A DNA stretch of 42,168 bases. Source: an uncultured Bacilli bacterium. GTDB taxonomy: Bacteria > Bacillota_I > Bacilli_A > RF39 > UBA660. Positions 16,075 through 24,247 of the stretch are shown in pieces (positions within the stretch are counted from its first letter, which is position 1; the number at the start of each line of letters is the position of its first letter). The notes beneath the pieces were generated by a model. It worked only from the letters and a program-made list of their open reading frames with translations, was not told where the DNA came from and did not search any database. Location: positions 1-42,168 of the forward strand of contig CALVKI010000064.1 of the NCBI GenBank assembly GCA_944332635.1, in the 5' to 3' direction. The position numbers and the translations under genes are program-made.

Positions 16075-17256
16075 ATGAAAATAATTTCTATTAATGCGGG
16101 AAGTAGTTCCTTAAAATTTAGTTTGTTTAATATGGATAATGAAACTGTTATTGCTAGTGGATTATTTGAACGTATTGGTATTGAAGGCAGTAATTATACA
16201 ATTAAATTCAATGGAGAAAAAGTTAGTCAAGAAGTTGAACTTGGCACACATGTAGATGCTGTTAACATATTGCTTGATAAACTTACTGATTTAAATATTA
16301 TTTCATCTTTAGATGAAATTCATGGTGTTGGTCATCGTATTGTTCAAGGAAAAGATATTTTTACAGAATCAGTTTTAATTAATGATGATGTTATGACGAA
16401 ACTAGATTCTATTAAGGGTTTTGCTCCTTTACATAATCCTGCTAATATGTTAGGTATAGAAGCTTTTAGAAAAGTTTTACCTAATGTTCCTATGGTTGCT
16501 GTATTTGATACTTCTTTTCATCAAACAATGGATAAAGCTACATTTTTATATCCAGTTCCTTATCCTTGGTATGAAAATTATGGTGTAAGAAAGTATGGTG
16601 CTCATGGAACCTCTCATCGCTATATTGCTCAAACTGTTAAAAAATTATTAGGCAAAGAAGAATGCCGTTTAATTAGCTGTCATATAGGTAATGGTGGTAG
16701 TATTACTGCTATTAAAGATGGTAAGTGTATTGATACTTCAATGGGATTTACTCCTCTCGCTGGAATTATGATGGGAACTCGTTCAGGAGATATTGATCCG
16801 TCTATTATTCCTTATATTATGGAACAAGAGGGAAAGAATGCCAGTGAAGTTATTGATGACTTGAATAAACGTAGTGGTTTATATGGTATGAGCGAATACA
16901 GTAGTGATATGCGTGATATTTTAGAAAAATGTGATGAACAGAATGAAAAAGCAATTGTTGCTCGGGATAAATATGTTCGACGTGTTGTTGATTATATTGC
17001 ACAATATTATGTATTACTTGGTGGTGCTGATGTTATTGTATTTACGGCTGGGGTTGGTGAAAATAGTATTCCTGTTCGTAGACAAATTTGTGAAGAACTT
17101 GCTTGTTTAGGTGTTAAAATTGATTTAGATAAAAACAATTGTCGTGGTGAAATTGTTAAAATTAGTACTGATGATTCTTCAATTGATGTTTATATTATTC
17201 CAACGGATGAAGAATTAATGATAGCTAGAGATACATTACAGTTAATTAATAGATAG
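16075..17256 (+). CDS. ackA: Acetate kinase
   Basis: Converts acetyl phosphate and ADP to acetate and ATP, the energy-yielding end of acetate fermentation. The 393-residue protein has all expected blocks in canonical form: NAGSSSLKF (7-15), GHRIVQG, FDTSFHQTM, YGAHGTSHRY, HIGNGGS with Asn206, DTSMGFTPLAGIMMGTRSGD, FTAGVGENS and TDEELMIARDT. It is therefore the likely true acetate kinase of the pair. RBS AGAGGGA precedes ATG 16075. Identity to the upstream copy is clear but far from complete, so this is an old duplication or a separate acquisition, not an assembly repeat. Confidence 0.95.
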   Translation: MKIISINAGSSSLKFSLFNMDNETVIASGLFERIGIEGSNYTIKFNGEKVSQEVELGTHVDAVNILLDKLTDLNIISSLDEIHGVGHRIVQGKDIFTESVLINDDVMTKLDSIKGFAPLHNPANMLGIEAFRKVLPNVPMVAVFDTSFHQTMDKATFLYPVPYPWYENYGVRKYGAHGTSHRYIAQTVKKLLGKEECRLISCHIGNGGSITAIKDGKCIDTSMGFTPLAGIMMGTRSGDIDPSIIPYIMEQEGKNASEVIDDLNKRSGLYGMSEYSSDMRDILEKCDEQNEKAIVARDKYVRRVVDYIAQYYVLLGGADVIVFTAGVGENSIPVRRQICEELACLGVKIDLDKNNCRGEIVKISTDDSSIDVYIIPTDEELMIARDTLQLINR

Positions 17257-17267
17257 GATGTTTGTCA

Positions 17268-18212
17268 ATGTATAAGAAACTTTTAAAGGCAATTAAGAAG
17301 TATGATACTATAGTTATTGCTAGACATATTGGAGTTGATCCGGATGCTTTGTGTAGTCAATTAGCTCTTCGCGATTCAATTAGACTAAATTTTCCAGAAA
17401 AGAAAGTTATAGCTATTGGTACTGGTAGTCAAAAATTTGCACATATTGGTAAGCTAGATAAAGTGGAGAAAATTTCTAATGCTTTATTAATTGTAACTGA
17501 TACACCAGATAAAAAAAGAGTTGATTCAGTTTCCTTTTCTGATTTTTCTTATGTTATTAAAATTGATCATCATCCTTTTGTAGAAGACTTCGGAGGATTA
17601 GAAATTATTAATGAAAAGGCATCTTCTGCTTGTGAGATTATTATGGAGCTTTTGATTCAAATGGACTTTAATTTAAATTCTTCTATAGCTGAGTTGTTAT
17701 ACATGGGACTTGTTTCTGATTCTAATAGGTTTTTATTTGATAGTTCTACTTCTCATTTATTTTCTTTGGTTTCTTATTATTTGAAAAAATATCCTTTTGA
17801 TCTTTCTAGCTGCTATTTAAAGCTTTATTTAAGACCTTTAAATGAAGTTCGATTGGAAGGATATATTTCTTTAAATATGACAGTGACAGAACATGGACTT
17901 GGTTATGTTCAAATTACTGATGATATTATACAAAAGTATGAAGTTGATAGTGCTAGTGCTGGAAATATGATTAATAATTTTAATTTTATTAAAGAAGTGC
18001 TTGTTTGGGTCACTATGACAGAAGATGTTAAAAATAATCAGATTCGTGTATCTATTCGTTCACGAGGCCCTGTGATTAATCATATTGCAGAAAAATATCA
18101 TGGTGGTGGGCATAAATTTGCTAGTGGAGTTAGAGCAAAAACAATGGAAGATGCTATGAAGATTATTGATGATTTGGAAGATGCTTTAATAGAATATCAA
18201 AGTGAGGTGTAA
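17268..18212 (+). CDS. nrnA: DHH-family phosphoesterase, NrnA-like
   Basis: NrnA-type enzymes degrade very short RNAs and dephosphorylate 3',5'-pAp. The 314-residue protein has the DHH motifs in order: RHIGVDPDALCSQ (near residue 20), VTDTPDKKR, IDHHP (the defining motif, near residue 103) and a C-terminal DHHA1 domain with HGGGHKFASG. Length matches Bacillus NrnA (about 313). I chose ATG 17268, 9 bases after AGG, over the in-frame TTG at 17262, which is too close to the ribosome site. It starts 11 bases after the ackA stop and lies 2 bases before engB, so it is co-transcribed with both. Confidence 0.9.
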   Translation: MYKKLLKAIKKYDTIVIARHIGVDPDALCSQLALRDSIRLNFPEKKVIAIGTGSQKFAHIGKLDKVEKISNALLIVTDTPDKKRVDSVSFSDFSYVIKIDHHPFVEDFGGLEIINEKASSACEIIMELLIQMDFNLNSSIAELLYMGLVSDSNRFLFDSSTSHLFSLVSYYLKKYPFDLSSCYLKLYLRPLNEVRLEGYISLNMTVTEHGLGYVQITDDIIQKYEVDSASAGNMINNFNFIKEVLVWVTMTEDVKNNQIRVSIRSRGPVINHIAEKYHGGGHKFASGVRAKTMEDAMKIIDDLEDALIEYQSEV

Positions 18213-18214
18213 AT

Positions 18215-18811
18215 ATGGTAATTAAAGATGCTAGTTTAGAAATTATTGCCACTAGACGTAGCCAGTACCCAGAAGATGGAAAACCTGAATTTTTGTTGGT
18301 TGGGCGCAGTAATGTTGGTAAGAGTAGTTTTATTAACGCAATTTTATCACGTAAAAATTTAGCATATACGTCGTCTAGGCCAGGAAAAACACAAACTTTA
18401 AATTTTTATTCTGTTAATGATAGTTTTTATTTAATTGATGTCCCCGGTTATGGTTATGCATCTGTCGATAAAAAAACGCAATCTAAATTTGGTATGATGA
18501 TTGAAGAATATTTGGAAAAAAGGACAGTTTTAAAAAGGGTTTTTTTGTTAATTGATTTTCGTCATAAACCAACAGAAGATGATTTGCTTATGTATAATTT
18601 TTTAAAATATTATAATTTGCCTGTTACGGTTATTGCAACAAAAGCAGATAAAGTTGGTGGAAGTAAGAAAGAAAAAAATTTAAAGGATATTTTGGATATT
18701 TTAGATTTGGTAGTAGGCGATGATTTAGTAGTTTTTTCTAGTGTCACTAAATTAGGAGTAAAGGAAGTTGTTAAGAAAATTGAAAGTCTAATTAACGGTG
18801 ATGTTATTTAG
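18215..18811 (+). CDS. engB: Ribosome biogenesis GTPase EngB (YsxC)
   Basis: An essential GTPase needed for late 50S subunit assembly. The 198-residue protein has GRSNVGKSS (G1), a TSSRPGKTQTLNFY switch I region typical of EngB, DVPGYGYA (G3), TKADK (G4, near residue 145) and a final SS(V) G5-like segment. Length is normal. It follows nrnA by 2 bases and overlaps the next gene by 11 bases. Confidence 0.96.
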   Translation: MVIKDASLEIIATRRSQYPEDGKPEFLLVGRSNVGKSSFINAILSRKNLAYTSSRPGKTQTLNFYSVNDSFYLIDVPGYGYASVDKKTQSKFGMMIEEYLEKRTVLKRVFLLIDFRHKPTEDDLLMYNFLKYYNLPVTVIATKADKVGGSKKEKNLKDILDILDLVVGDDLVVFSSVTKLGVKEVVKKIESLINGDVI

Positions 18812-19292
18812 ATTTTTTTCATATATTACATTAGGTGAAGATAGTTTGAAAATTGATAAGTTAGGAGAACAAAAGTTTTCAATTTTTATTAATGCATTAT
18901 ATATATCTGATGTTAAATACGTGAAAGAAGAAATTATGATTTTTGTAAAAAATATATTATTAAAAATAAAATCTCGGTTAGCTCTTCGAGGATTTTATAA
19001 AGTTAAAGTTTATCCTCATCATAAATTAGGTATTTTTCTTGAATTAGTTCAACTTGAAGTATTAGATTATGATTATAGTTTGGATTTTAGGATTCTTGTT
19101 TACTTAGATGAGAAAATTTATTTTAAGACAAAAGATTATTTTATTTTACCAAACACTGATATATACTATTTAGGTGAGTATTATTACTGTAATATTGATA
19201 GTATTCCTAAGATTGAAGATGTGGTAGAGTTTGGTGATTTTATATATGGTAATGAATTATATTCCACCATGTTTCATTGGAAAAAATGTTGA
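18801..19292 (+). CDS. Unknown 163-residue protein coupled to engB
   Basis: I do not recognise this protein. It is rich in aromatic and hydrophobic residues in short alternating runs (FRILVYLDEKIYFKTKDYFIL), suggesting a beta-rich soluble fold. A central helix is rich in Lys/Ile (EEIMIFVKNILLKIKSRLALRG). There is no signal peptide. It starts at ATG 18801 inside the engB end, so translation depends on engB, and a terminator follows its stop. Codon use matches its neighbours. Confidence 0.75.
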   Translation: MLFRFFSYITLGEDSLKIDKLGEQKFSIFINALYISDVKYVKEEIMIFVKNILLKIKSRLALRGFYKVKVYPHHKLGIFLELVQLEVLDYDYSLDFRILVYLDEKIYFKTKDYFILPNTDIYYLGEYYYCNIDSIPKIEDVVEFGDFIYGNELYSTMFHWKKC

Positions 19293-19334
19293 TCTTTTGT
19301 TATTATATAATGATATTTATCAATTCATTTTTAT

Positions 19335-19366
19335 AAAAAAGGCTATTTGATTAAATAGTTTTTTTT
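19335..19366 (+). terminator. Terminator of the ackA-nrnA-engB transcript
   Basis: AAAAA GG CTATTT pairs with AAATAG TT TTTTT (two G-T pairs) around a 4-base loop, with the T-run as the 3' arm and tail. It lies about 45 bases after the unknown gene that ends the operon. Confidence 0.75.
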
Positions 19367-19508
19367 GAAAAGTTAAAATATAATGAATGTCGTTTAACAT
19401 AGTTAATATTAAAAAATGACGATAATTGGAAAGCTGGATATGGTAAAATTTTTTACTGGATAATTGGCAAACTAGTATAATCTTTTAGTAGGTATGTTTT
19501 CATAAAAT

Positions 19509-19537
19509 AAACAATCCACAAAGATTGTGGATTGTTT
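19509..19537 (-). terminator. Terminator of spoIVA
   Basis: A perfect 12-bp stem AAACAATCCACA/TGTGGATTGTTT (19509-19520 with 19526-19537) overlapping the spoIVA stop codon, followed on the minus strand by TTATTTTATG. Confidence 0.8.
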
Positions 19538-21011
19538 ATATTACAATAGCAATCATATTATTAGAACCTTTATTTACTACCTTAGTTAAAGTTGTTTGAA
19601 GTTTTAAACGGATATTATCAGGCATCATATTTATTTTTGCTTGGATTCCTTCTTGAACAATTGAATCTAGACTGCGGCCGAATATTTCACTTTTCCAAAT
19701 ATCGTTTGGATTTTTATCTTTGTCTTTTGTTAAATATTCGATTAGTTCTTTACTTTGTACTTCACTTCCGATGATTGGTTCAAATGTAGATTCAACATCT
19801 ACTCGTATCATATGAATTGATGGCGCTACTGCCTTTAGTTTTACACCATATCGTGGTCCTTGTTTAATAATTTCTGGTTTATCTAATTTCATGTCCTCTA
19901 TAGAAGGCGTTGCTACACCATAGCCTGTTTGTTTTACCATTTTTAGTGCATATTTGATTTGATCATATTCTTTTTTTGCAGTGTTATATTCTTGAAAAAG
20001 TGCAAGTAAATCAGCTTTACTTTTTATGTCTATTTTTATAATCTCAGTCAATGTTTTATTATATAGGTCAGCAGGGGCCGTTAGTGTGATAGTAATTATT
20101 CCTGTTGATGAATCTACTTCTGAAAGATAAGCTTTTTCAATCATTTCATTATTTAAGAAATGGTCTGTAATATGTTCTATATCTTTTAATTTGTCTATTT
20201 CAACTACGCTTTCTTTAATAGTGTTAATATAATTTTGTTTTACTGGATGGTCAGCATTTAAAATTGCTATCCATTCGGGCATATTAATTTTTACTTCTAA
20301 TACAGGAAATTCATATAATGCTTCTCTTAATATGTTATACATATCTTTTTCATTCATAGCTTCAATACTGATTGGAAGTACTGGAACTTGATGCTGTTCT
20401 TTTAATGTTTCTGCTAATTTTTGAGTTTCTGGTAGAGTTGGATGTGTTGAATTTAATATTACGATAAATGGTTTTCCTATATTTTTTAATTCTTCAATCA
20501 CTCTGTTTTCGGCTTCTAAGTAATCATTTCTTTCAAAATCTCCAATTGATCCATCTGTTGTTATTACTATTCCGATAGTAGAATGATCTTTGATGACTTT
20601 TTCAGTTCCTATTTCAGCAGCTTCTACAAATGGTATTTCTTCTGTATACCATGGTGTTTTTACCATTCTTGGACCATTTTCGTCTGTTGCACCTAGAGCT
20701 TTATCTATCATATAACCTACACAGTCTATTAGTCTTATATTACATGTGAAATCATCTATTTTTATTTTGGCTGTATTGTTAGGAACAAATTTTGGTTCGG
20801 TTGTCATGATGGTTTTTCCAGCAGCACTTTGTGGAATTTCATCTAACGCTCTTTTTCTTTCATATTCATCTTCTATGTTTGGTACGATCAAAGTTTCTAC
20901 CATTCTTTTGATAAATGTAGATTTTCCTGTTCTTACTGCTCCAACTACGCCTAAATAAATATCTCCACCACTTCTTTTAGCAATGTTCTTAATAATTTCA
21001 TGTTTATCCAT
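19536..21011 (-). CDS. spoIVA: Stage IV sporulation protein A (spore coat morphogenetic ATPase)
   Basis: SpoIVA polymerises on the forespore surface using ATP and forms the base layer of the spore coat. The 491-residue protein (Bacillus 492) has an N-terminal Walker A GAVRTGKST with the catalytic Lys at residue 30, the same position as in Bacillus. TDGSIG, NSTHP and a long C-terminal region needed for anchoring follow. I chose ATG 21011, 7 bases after AAGGAG; the in-frame ATG at 21017 abuts the ribosome site. It lies downstream of der and near the HU gene, echoing the der-spoIVA-hbs neighbourhood of Bacillus. Mother-cell (sigma-E) expression is expected but no clear sigma-E promoter was found. 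Confidence 0.96.
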   Translation of the reverse strand: MDKHEIIKNIAKRSGGDIYLGVVGAVRTGKSTFIKRMVETLIVPNIEDEYERKRALDEIPQSAAGKTIMTTEPKFVPNNTAKIKIDDFTCNIRLIDCVGYMIDKALGATDENGPRMVKTPWYTEEIPFVEAAEIGTEKVIKDHSTIGIVITTDGSIGDFERNDYLEAENRVIEELKNIGKPFIVILNSTHPTLPETQKLAETLKEQHQVPVLPISIEAMNEKDMYNILREALYEFPVLEVKINMPEWIAILNADHPVKQNYINTIKESVVEIDKLKDIEHITDHFLNNEMIEKAYLSEVDSSTGIITITLTAPADLYNKTLTEIIKIDIKSKADLLALFQEYNTAKKEYDQIKYALKMVKQTGYGVATPSIEDMKLDKPEIIKQGPRYGVKLKAVAPSIHMIRVDVESTFEPIIGSEVQSKELIEYLTKDKDKNPNDIWKSEIFGRSLDSIVQEGIQAKINMMPDNIRLKLQTTLTKVVNKGSNNMIAIVI

Positions 21012-21081
21012 ACACATTCTCCTTATACAGTTAACTTTATGATGAATATAAAAAAAAAAGAACGATTTTGTATCATATCTT

Positions 21082-22185
21082 TTATTTTTTTATTGTTAAA
21101 CTGTTTATAAATTTATCAAAGCTTGATTGACATGTGCTAATATTTTCATTGGTGCTATTTATTTCTATATTATATAAATTATCATTTGTTTTCAGTGTGT
21201 AGGTTGTTTGTCTAGAATAATTGTTTTTAACCGTTAAATATGTCCATTCGTTGTTATTTATAAAAATTGTAGAAACAGGACTTATTTCATCATTTATGTT
21301 TACATTAATCATACTATTTATATAGTCGATTTCATTTTCATAATAATCAGCATTTAAAATAGCTCTAAGGTAAATATCACAAGTATTGTTATTATAATAA
21401 CTTCTGTAAATATGATATTGATTATCTTCACTATAATTTACAGTGAATCCTTTTGGTATAGTATAGTATAACTCATTTATATTATAGTTTTGGTCTTCCT
21501 TTAATATTTTATTTTTTTCTACATTTGTTTTAAGGTCTTTATTTATATTATCTATTATTATGATGACTGTACTAATTATTATCATTAATATAATAGTTAT
21601 TATTATTGTTGGTAATATTAATGATGTTCCACCACTTTTTTGACATTTATTTTTGATTGTTTCATAATCTAAACCTTGATATGAATTTTTTATTTTTGTA
21701 ATTTTTTTGGAAATATAGTTAAAATATATTGTTTTAAATGAAACTGCCATTATTATTGTTGATATAAAATATAATACTGGATTGCTGATAAAAACTATGG
21801 AAAAAATAATCCATATTGAACCAATAGTATATAATTTACGATAAAATAAATATAATGGCCCTAGGAGAAAGCATGGCAGAGAAAAAGTTGAATTTTTGAT
21901 TTTTTCATAATTATTACCTATATAGGCTTTAAAGTAATCATCATCTTTACTTGTTTTTATTATGTTTGTATTTGTTAATTCGTTTTCAATTTTTATGTGA
22001 CTATAATTTTTACTATAATTAAATTGTTCTTCGTGACTTTGATTTAAATTTATGGTTGGTTGTGTATGATTGTTTTCTTTGGGAATATAATTATAGCGAG
22101 ATAATTCTTCTTTTATATTTGCACCGCAATGGGGACAGTATTCTATCTTGTTATCTACTTTGCTTCCACATCTTAAACAGTACAT
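21082..22185 (-). CDS. Zinc-ribbon membrane protein (DUF2628-like)
   Basis: A 367-residue protein. It begins with a zinc ribbon (MYCLRCGSKVDNKIEYCPHCG, two CxxC pairs within residues 3-20). A polar linker of about 65 residues follows, then a DUF2628-like hydrophobic part (FSLPCFLLGPLYLFYRKLY, about 100-120) with two or three membrane segments. A strong single segment (about 192-215) comes next, and then an extracellular Tyr/Asn-rich domain of about 145 residues with two Cys. It is predicted to sit in the cell membrane with the zinc ribbon inside. RBS AGAGGTGAT precedes ATG. Function unknown. Confidence 0.8.
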   Translation of the reverse strand: MYCLRCGSKVDNKIEYCPHCGANIKEELSRYNYIPKENNHTQPTINLNQSHEEQFNYSKNYSHIKIENELTNTNIIKTSKDDDYFKAYIGNNYEKIKNSTFSLPCFLLGPLYLFYRKLYTIGSIWIIFSIVFISNPVLYFISTIIMAVSFKTIYFNYISKKITKIKNSYQGLDYETIKNKCQKSGGTSLILPTIIITIILMIIISTVIIIIDNINKDLKTNVEKNKILKEDQNYNINELYYTIPKGFTVNYSEDNQYHIYRSYYNNNTCDIYLRAILNADYYENEIDYINSMINVNINDEISPVSTIFINNNEWTYLTVKNNYSRQTTYTLKTNDNLYNIEINSTNENISTCQSSFDKFINSLTIKK

Positions 22186-22232
22186 TTTCTATCACCTCTT
22201 TTATTTATTGTAGCATAATTTGAATATAAGAA

Positions 22233-22250
22233 AAATACCTTGCGGTATTT
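22233..22250 (-). terminator. Terminator after the SpoVIF-like gene
   Basis: AAATACC/GGTATTT stem with TTGC loop, followed on the minus strand by TTTTTCTT. It overlaps the stop of the SpoVIF-like gene and separates it from the zinc-ribbon gene, which then needs its own promoter (a TGCTACAAT extended -10 lies just downstream). Confidence 0.75.
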
Positions 22251-22488
22251 AAAACATTTTATCTATATTTTGTGGAATGTTATCTTTTAAAATATTATTA
22301 ATGATTTTATCTTCTTTTTCTTGTGAAACTTCTTTTCCTGTCATTTTACTTATTTCTTTAATTACTTCTCTTAATGTTTTTTCATCTTTCATATTAGTAT
22401 TTTGAATTTTTTTTGCTAGGGATAGGATTGTATTTTTGTCTACATTTGTTTTGTTTTCCACACGTTTAAAGAAATTGTCACCAAACAT
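22249..22488 (-). CDS. Stage VI sporulation protein F-like
   Basis: A 79-residue protein beginning MFGDNFFKRVENKTNV and continuing with TILSLAKKIQ, DEKTLREVIKEISKMTGKEVS and a C-terminal EDKIINNILKDNIPQNIDKMF. This matches the small SpoVIF family, which is involved in spore coat assembly. Length matches the family. RBS TAGGAGG precedes ATG. Its place in a der-to-spoIVA cluster also supports a spore role. Confidence 0.82.
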   Translation of the reverse strand: MFGDNFFKRVENKTNVDKNTILSLAKKIQNTNMKDEKTLREVIKEISKMTGKEVSQEKEDKIINNILKDNIPQNIDKMF

Positions 22489-22524
22489 ATTAACCTCCTA
22501 TGTTAGTATATGTTTGTTTTTTTA

Positions 22525-22836
22525 TTATTGACTTCTTTTTTTTCTTAATTCTTCACATTTTTTATTGAATTCGCTTAGTGATATAGATCCTTGATTTAAT
22601 CTTTCATGTAACAATGCTAAAGATTTATCGCTCATATCTTTTTTGTTTAAAGGATCAATGTGTTGTGTTGTTTTAATATCTTTTGTGAATATATTTTTAT
22701 TCATATGTGTCCCTGACTGAATCTCTTGTTGAAATTGATGATTTTTATTTATAAATTTATGATTTTCAAAGTTTTTTCCAAGGTTTTTTCCAAAGTTTGT
22801 TTGGTTATTATTAATTAACATATTATTCTTCTCCAT
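22525..22836 (-). CDS. Small Asn/Gln-rich protein with SHOCT-like end
   Basis: Up to 103 residues. The N-terminal 65 are low-complexity and rich in Asn, Lys, His and Gln. The C-terminal 35 (LALLHERLNQGSISLSEFNKKCEELRKK) resemble a SHOCT short C-terminal domain, which is usually found at the end of larger proteins. The ATG at 22836 overlaps the der end by 14 bases and has no clear ribosome site; ATG 22821, 9 bases after GGAG, may be the true start. Function unknown. It lies between der and the SpoVIF-like gene. Confidence 0.65.
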   Translation of the reverse strand: MEKNNMLINNNQTNFGKNLGKNFENHKFINKNHQFQQEIQSGTHMNKNIFTKDIKTTQHIDPLNKKDMSDKSLALLHERLNQGSISLSEFNKKCEELRKKRSQ

Positions 22837-24127
22837 TTCTATTTTTAAATTGAAAAATAATAGGTGTTCCTTCTAGTTCAAAGTTTTCTCTTAGTTTATT
22901 TTCTAGATATCTTTCATATGAGAAATGAACTAACCCTTTGTTGTTTACTCTTATAGTGAATTTTGGAGGTTTTGTTCCTGTTTGATTTGAAAAATAGATT
23001 TTTAATCTTTTTCCTTTGTAAGAGGGTGGTAAATTTAGTTGATAAGCATCTAGTATTATATTATTTAATATACTAGTTGGTATTTCTCTTTTTATATTTT
23101 CTCCAACTTTTATGATTTCTGGCATTAAAGTATGTATTCTTTTTTTTGTTAATGCTGATAGATAAACAATTGGAGCATATGATGCAAATTGAAATTCTGC
23201 ACGCATTTCTTTTTCAAATTCTGGAATGGTTTTATTTTTTACTGTATCCCATTTGTTTACTACAAATATTAAACCTTTTCCACGTTCTATAGCATATCCT
23301 GCTATATGTTTGTCATGTTCTTTAATTCCTTCTTCTGCATTGATTACTACTAAACATATATCACTTCTGTCGATTGCTTTAAGGGAGCGAAATAAACTAT
23401 ATTTTTCGATGGCTTCAAAGACACGCCCTTTTTTTCTCATTCCAGCTGTGTCAATCAAAATATATTCTTCATTGTGATATTTTAGTATTGAGTCTATTGA
23501 GTCTCTGGTTGTTCCAGCAATATTAGATACAACTACGCGATTTTCATTTAATAGGGCGTTCATTAGGCTACTTTTCCCAACGTTTGGTCGGCCGATAATC
23601 GAAAATTTTAATCTTTTATCAACTTTTTCTTCTTTTTCTGTAAAATCTTTTGTAATTTCTTCCATTAATTCAATGTATCCAGTATTATGAATACTACTAA
23701 TTGGAATGTAAATGTCAAAACCTAATTCATAGAAATCATAAATATGTTCAGATGTTATTTTGCTATCTATCTTATTGATTGCAACAATTACCTTTTTGTT
23801 ACTTTTTCGGAGTAAATCCCTTACTATTAAATCATTACTAGTTAATCCTTCTTTTCCATCAACTATAAACACTATGACATTGGCTTCTTTGATTGCAATT
23901 TCTGCTTGTATTTTGATTTCATCGTTAAACTTCATTTTAGTAGTATCTATTCCACCTGTATCAACTAAATAGAATTTTTTATTGTTATATGTTGCTTCTT
24001 GATAAATTCTATCTCTTGTTACTCCTGGCATGTCTTCTATAATAGCGATTTTTTTTCCAACAATTTTATTAAATAAAGTTGATTTACCAACATTTGGTCT
24101 ACCAATTAAGGCTACTGTAGGTATCAA
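22823..24127 (-). CDS. der: Ribosome biogenesis GTPase Der (EngA)
   Basis: A double-GTPase that matures the 50S subunit. The 434-residue protein has two G domains, each with its G1 loop GRPNVGKS (residues 8-15 and near 180), DTGG and DTAGM G3 motifs, NKID and NKWD G4 motifs, and a C-terminal KH-like domain (about 345-430, ending in FELEGTPIIFQFKNRN). Length is normal. The start is a rare TTG at 24127, 7 bases after GGAGG; no ATG is available before the first strand. It heads a minus-strand cluster with the SHOCT-like and SpoVIF-like genes. Confidence 0.96.
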   Translation of the reverse strand: MIPTVALIGRPNVGKSTLFNKIVGKKIAIIEDMPGVTRDRIYQEATYNNKKFYLVDTGGIDTTKMKFNDEIKIQAEIAIKEANVIVFIVDGKEGLTSNDLIVRDLLRKSNKKVIVAINKIDSKITSEHIYDFYELGFDIYIPISSIHNTGYIELMEEITKDFTEKEEKVDKRLKFSIIGRPNVGKSSLMNALLNENRVVVSNIAGTTRDSIDSILKYHNEEYILIDTAGMRKKGRVFEAIEKYSLFRSLKAIDRSDICLVVINAEEGIKEHDKHIAGYAIERGKGLIFVVNKWDTVKNKTIPEFEKEMRAEFQFASYAPIVYLSALTKKRIHTLMPEIIKVGENIKREIPTSILNNIILDAYQLNLPPSYKGKRLKIYFSNQTGTKPPKFTIRVNNKGLVHFSYERYLENKLRENFELEGTPIIFQFKNRNGEE

Positions 24128-24150
24128 TGGTATCCCTCCAATTCATTGGT

Positions 24151-24179
24151 ATTATATCATATTATTGTCAAATTTTAAA
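24151..24179 (-). promoter_or_regulatory. Promoter of der
   Basis: On the minus strand TTTAAA and TGATATAAT (extended -10) are separated by 17 bases, with the der TTG about 24 bases after the -10. A TTGACA nearby is only 9 bases from the -10 and is not the -35. Confidence 0.6.
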
Positions 24180-24247
24180 GAATAATTCATATCTATTTTA
24201 AAATCTTCTTTTATATATGTTATAATATTATAGTAAGGAGGATGTGT

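Noticed and set aside
14393-17256. The two acetate kinase genes as an assembly duplication.
   Set aside because: They differ throughout at DNA and protein level, including at active-site residues, and are separated by unique sequence.
21012-21075. A sigma-E promoter for spoIVA (GATACAAA as -10).
   Set aside because: No acceptable -35 occurs at the right distance, and the -10 differs from consensus at two positions.
24158-24170. TTGACA upstream of der as its -35 box.
   Set aside because: It is only 9 bases from the clear TATAAT; TTTAAA at 17 bases is a better fit.
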